From positions 1-8,475 of the forward strand of contig CAMLEX010000173.1 in the NCBI GenBank assembly GCA_946479055.1: a stretch of DNA of 8,475 bases, read 5' to 3'. The translations under genes and the position numbers were made by a program. This document shows positions 7,217-8,475 of this stretch, one piece after another. This DNA comes from an uncultured Bacteroidota bacterium (GTDB lineage Bacteria; Bacteroidota; Bacteroidia; Chitinophagales; Chitinophagaceae). Under the pieces are notes generated by a model that searched no databases, was not told the DNA's origin, and was given only the letters and a program-made list of their open reading frames with translations. Positions within the stretch are counted from its first letter, which is position 1. Every line of letters begins with the position of its first letter.

Positions 7217-7241
7217 TTATACGAATGCTAATTACACGAAT
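7215..7241 (+). repeat. Direct repeat pair AATTAYACGAAT
   Basis: AATTATACGAAT (7215-7226) and AATTACACGAAT (7230-7241) match at 11 of 12 positions with a 3-nt spacer, so the period is 15 bp. The pair abuts the end of repeat copy 1 and may be part of the same composite element. Confidence 0.65.
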
Positions 7242-7254
7242 ATATAACGGACAT

Positions 7255-7282
7255 AAAAAAAGCTTGTAGAAACAAGCCTTTT
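7255..7282. terminator. Bidirectional terminator-like hairpin
   Basis: GCTTGT (7262-7267) pairs with ACAAGC (7272-7277) around the loop AGAA. On the minus strand the stem is followed by seven T, a good intrinsic terminator that would shield traI from readthrough. On the plus strand only CTTTTAT follows. It ends 11 nt before the ATG of the 38-residue gene, so a leader or attenuator role on the plus strand is also possible. Confidence 0.55.
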
Positions 7283-7293
7283 ATACTTACACT

Positions 7294-7410
7294 ATGAAAA
7301 AAATTATGAAGAGACTTTATAACGAATACGGATTAAAAGCCTTTCAAAGGATGGATTGGGTTCTCTTAGGATTTGGTTTAGGTTTTCTTTGGATATGGAT
7401 TATCTGCTAA
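7294..7410 (+). CDS. Small single-pass membrane peptide (38 residues), unknown function
   Basis: An ATG at 7294 followed by 38 codons and TAA at 7408-7410. The peptide starts basic (MKKIMKRLYNEYGLKAFQR) and ends in one hydrophobic, aromatic-rich helix (WVLLGFGLGFLWIWIIC, about residues 22-38) that reaches the C-terminus. That charge layout predicts an N-terminus-inside membrane peptide. Small hydrophobic peptides of this shape include type I toxins and membrane regulators, but nothing here proves either. I do not recognise a family. It is alone between repeat copies 1 and 2, with a hairpin directly before it. Support is the coherent charge/hydrophobicity pattern, a good ATG and the isolated placement; chance cannot be excluded. 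Confidence 0.5.
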   Translation: MKKIMKRLYNEYGLKAFQRMDWVLLGFGLGFLWIWIIC

Positions 7411-7543
7411 TGCTGAAGCAAAGAAACAAACATTGGCAGCGTAAAAAAATAGAACATCTTACCAATCTGAGGTAATTATTTCACAGTGCTGTTGTAGAAT
7501 TTTGATTACAGGTAAGTACTTAGTTTTAATAGATTGGTGTTTT

Positions 7544-7575
7544 TGTCTGAACCAGGATTAGAGGTTTTGAGGATT
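7544..7575 (+). repeat. CCAGGATT-type phased repeat, copy 2 (degenerate)
   Basis: The core TGTCTGAACCAGGATT (7544-7559) is intact, but the phased part has decayed to AGAGGTTTT and GAGGATT. It separates the 38-residue peptide gene from the antitoxin-like gene. A small hairpin (TGAGC-TTC-GCTCA, 7582-7594) follows. Confidence 0.75.
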
Positions 7576-7614
7576 ATTGCGTGAGCTTCGCTCAAGGCCT
7601 ATCCGCTTTTTTTG

Positions 7615-7622
7615 TATTTTTA
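7615..7622 (+). promoter_or_regulatory. Candidate -7 box for the antitoxin-like gene
   Basis: TATTTTTA matches seven of eight positions of TAnnTTTG and lies 18 nt before the ATG at 7641, at about the same distance as the candidate box before traI. No clear TTTG -33 box is seen at the usual spacing. Weak on its own. Confidence 0.3.
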
Positions 7623-7640
7623 CAGTTCCAGTTAAAATTT

Positions 7641-7844
7641 ATGCCAGCAGCACATCCATTAAGCAATCTGCAACAGGAACTTTTGAAGATTTATGGTTCA
7701 AATATTTCTGATGCGGATCTATTGCATATTAAAAACTATTTAGCCCGCTACTTCGCCGGTAAGGCTATTTCTGAAGCAGATAATATCTGGGACCAGAAAG
7801 GATATACAGATGAACTGATGAATCAATGGCTTAAATTGTCTTGA
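7641..7844 (+). CDS. Orphan antitoxin-like protein (of PIN-type toxin pairs), probably C-terminally shortened
   Basis: A 67-residue protein if started at ATG 7641; a GTG at 7581 in frame would add 20 residues encoded by a hairpin and a promoter-like tract and is unlikely. The sequence LQQELLKIYGSNISDADLLH (residues 10-29), then a 'YFAGKAISEADNIWDQKGYT' stretch and a final WL, resembles small proteins encoded just upstream of PIN-family toxins in Bacteroidota and cyanobacteria, which I recall ending a few residues later (WLNEH...-like). Here the protein stops at QWLKLS, where the TGA belongs to repeat copy 3. No toxin gene follows. The likely story is an antitoxin left alone after the repeat replaced its end and partner. 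The family call is from memory and needs a search. Confidence 0.6.
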   Translation: MPAAHPLSNLQQELLKIYGSNISDADLLHIKNYLARYFAGKAISEADNIWDQKGYTDELMNQWLKLS

Positions 7845-7878
7845 ACCAGGATTCACAGGATTATAAGATTGGCAGGAT
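7834..7878 (+). repeat. CCAGGATT-type phased repeat, copy 3 (left inverted arm of the GxxExxY unit)
   Basis: AATTGTC-T-TGAACCAGGATT (7834-7853) has one extra T relative to the other cores. It continues as CACAGGATT, ATAAGATT, GGCAGGAT, the same 9/8/9-nt phasing as copies 1 and 4. Its TGA (7842-7844) is the stop codon of the antitoxin-like gene. Confidence 0.85.
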
Positions 7879-7887
7879 GAATACAGG

Positions 7888-8256
7888 TTAACTGTTATTG
7901 AAAATTCTTTTGAATTGCAAACTTTTGGCTCCGAAGTTTATCAACAGCCCAGCTTCCATGTTATATGCTTCGAGATAATTACGAGCCTGGGCAAGATTAA
8001 CGTCCTCTAACTGAATGATTGCTTTAAGCTCTACCATAATAACTCCTTTTACAAAAAAATCTACTCGTCTGTTTCCGACATGTTCATCACGATAATAGAT
8101 GTCCATTTCTTTTTCCCTTGCAAAATCCAATCCTGCATATTTCATTTCTATTGCCAGCGCCCGTTGATATATCACTTCCTGGAAACCATTACCCAGTGTT
8201 TTATGAACCTGCATCGCGCAACCAATAATCTTTTCCGTAATGTCTTTGTAAAGCAT
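7888..8256 (-). CDS. GxxExxY family protein (PD-(D/E)XK nuclease-like)
   Basis: A complete 122-residue protein, ATG at 8256. The family motif is G24-F-Q-E27-V-I-Y30, preceded by the typical start DITEKIIGCAMQVHKTLGNG. A PD-(D/E)XK-type core is visible: Asp66 in RRVDFFV, then E76-L-K78 in MVELKA, followed by a helix with QLEDVNLAQARNYLEAY and a closing NFGAKSLQFKRI. All the residues expected for activity are present, so it appears intact. The family is widespread in Bacteroidota, cyanobacteria and others, but its substrate and role are not established; a nuclease or Holliday-junction-like activity is inferred from the fold. It sits alone between two inverted repeat copies, opposite in direction to the antitoxin-like gene. 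Confidence 0.93.
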   Translation of the reverse strand: MLYKDITEKIIGCAMQVHKTLGNGFQEVIYQRALAIEMKYAGLDFAREKEMDIYYRDEHVGNRRVDFFVKGVIMVELKAIIQLEDVNLAQARNYLEAYNMEAGLLINFGAKSLQFKRIFNNS

Positions 8257-8300
8257 AATTCCTCATTTTGATGAAATGCAATTTTAAAGAAAGTGCCTTT

Positions 8301-8323
8301 ACTCAAGTGAGTTTAAACGTTTA
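8301..8323. promoter_or_regulatory. Overlapping palindromes upstream of the GxxExxY gene
   Basis: ACTCA-AG-TGAGT (8301-8312), GTTTAAAC (8311-8318) and TAAACGTTTA (8314-8323) overlap in 23 bp, about 45 bp before the gene's ATG. That spacing suits an operator or promoter-proximal site. AT-rich sequence makes some palindromes likely by chance. Confidence 0.3.
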
Positions 8324-8399
8324 CAAACGGATATAAATGATTAAATTCCTGGCGCATCATAAAATAGATATCAAAAACAATGAATTTTCAATTATCACG

Positions 8400-8443
8400 A
8401 TCCTGTTAATCCTTTAATCTTGAAAATCCTGGTTCAGACAATT
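8400..8443 (-). repeat. CCAGGATT-type phased repeat, copy 4 (inverted, right arm of the GxxExxY unit)
   Basis: On the minus strand it reads AATTGTCTGAACCAGGATT (8443-8425), then TTCAAGATT, AAAGGATT, AACAGGAT. It is the mirror of copy 3 and has the best-kept phasing with copy 1. Confidence 0.85.
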
Positions 8444-8451
8444 GCGTAGAA

Positions 8452-8475
8452 AGATTGGTTTGCCTTTGGCAATCT
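8452..8475. other. Hairpin-forming sequence at the window edge
   Basis: TTGCC (8460-8464) and GGCAA (8468-8472) pair around TTT, and AGATTG (8452-8457) mirrors the final CAATCT (8470-8475) as an alternative longer-range pairing. It may be the start of a terminator for a gene beyond the edge; the T run needed to tell is not in the window. Confidence 0.3.

Larger units (their letters stand above)
6914..7293. other. Gene-free stretch upstream of traI with repeats and hairpins
   Basis: No credible protein is encoded here. It holds the candidate tra promoter (6935-6942), a heptamer array (6987-7028), small hairpins GACC-TTC-GGTC (7119-7129) and ATAAGC-TTT-GCTTAT (7142-7156), the first CCAGGATT-type repeat (7167-7216), a pair of AATTAYACGAAT repeats (7215-7241) and a terminator-like hairpin (7255-7282). 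The open frames crossing it are short and encode low-complexity peptide from the repeats. Confidence 0.75.
7837..8440. mobile_element. Possible repeat-bounded mobile unit carrying a GxxExxY gene
   Basis: Repeat copies 3 and 4 face each other and match over AATTGTCTGAACCAGGATT apart from one inserted T, with the same GGATT phasing beyond. They enclose only the GxxExxY gene and its upstream palindromes. The arrangement looks like a non-autonomous element or islet with terminal inverted repeats. No target duplication is evident. Because the same repeat also occurs outside it, this could instead be a chance pair from a dispersed family. Confidence 0.4.

Noticed and set aside
7485..7515. GTTGTAGAATTTTGATTACAG, glanced at as a possible CRISPR repeat remnant
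   Set aside because: It occurs once only; there is no second copy, spacer pattern or cas gene in the window.
7461..7538. 8-bp inverted repeat ACCAATCT ... AGATTGGT
   Set aside because: The 62-nt spacing and lack of extension of the arms make it compatible with chance in AT-rich DNA.
8337..8417. Plus-strand frame of 26 codons ending in repeat copy 4
   Set aside because: Too short, no charge or hydrophobic layout, and it lies in the region serving as upstream sequence of the GxxExxY gene.
1..8475. tRNA or rRNA genes and a classic insertion sequence
   Set aside because: No cloverleaf, rRNA-like segment or transposase was seen on either strand.

Overview
The window looks like part of an integrative conjugative element from a Bacteroidota bacterium, probably Chitinophagaceae or a relative. 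I infer this from the AT-rich sequence, the diagnostic Bacteroidota tra proteins (TraI, TraJ, TraK, TraM, TraN), a TAnnTTTG-like promoter, weak Shine-Dalgarno sites, and the dispersed heptamer and 'CCAGGATT' repeats. No integrase, relaxase, coupling protein or TraG/VirB4 ATPase lies in the window, so only part of the element is visible.

Layout, left to right. Positions 1-302 hold the C-terminal end of a NarL/LuxR-type response regulator on the plus strand. It runs tail to tail into a small minus-strand excisionase-like HTH protein (640-374). A strong hairpin terminator (668-693) separates that gene from the end of a long minus-strand operon. Read in its own direction (6913 to 699), the operon is traI, traJ, traK, a small membrane protein in the traL slot, traM, traN, a 362-residue two-module accessory protein, and a small winged-helix-like regulator. 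Junctions are tight: 6-nt gap, 1-nt overlap, 4-nt overlap, 5-nt gap, 24-nt gap, 4-nt overlap, 18-nt gap. One mRNA with translational coupling is likely.

Together these genes encode inner-membrane and periplasmic parts of a type IV secretion channel. TraJ is VirB6-like, TraK VirB8-like, TraM VirB10-like and TraN probably the VirB9-type partner, with TraI a periplasmic accessory. ATPases and outer parts must come from elsewhere.

The region right of traI (6914-8475) is different. It has a short heptanucleotide array, then four copies of a repeat with core TGTCTGAACCAGGATT followed by phased GGATT units. These copies divide the region into three small cassettes: a 38-residue membrane peptide, a 67-residue orphan antitoxin-like protein, and a GxxExxY-family PD-(D/E)XK protein. 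The last is enclosed by two inverted repeat copies, making a compact unit of about 610 bp. This repeat-delimited cassette block, sitting where traG/traH would be expected in the classic gene order, is the most interesting part of the window.
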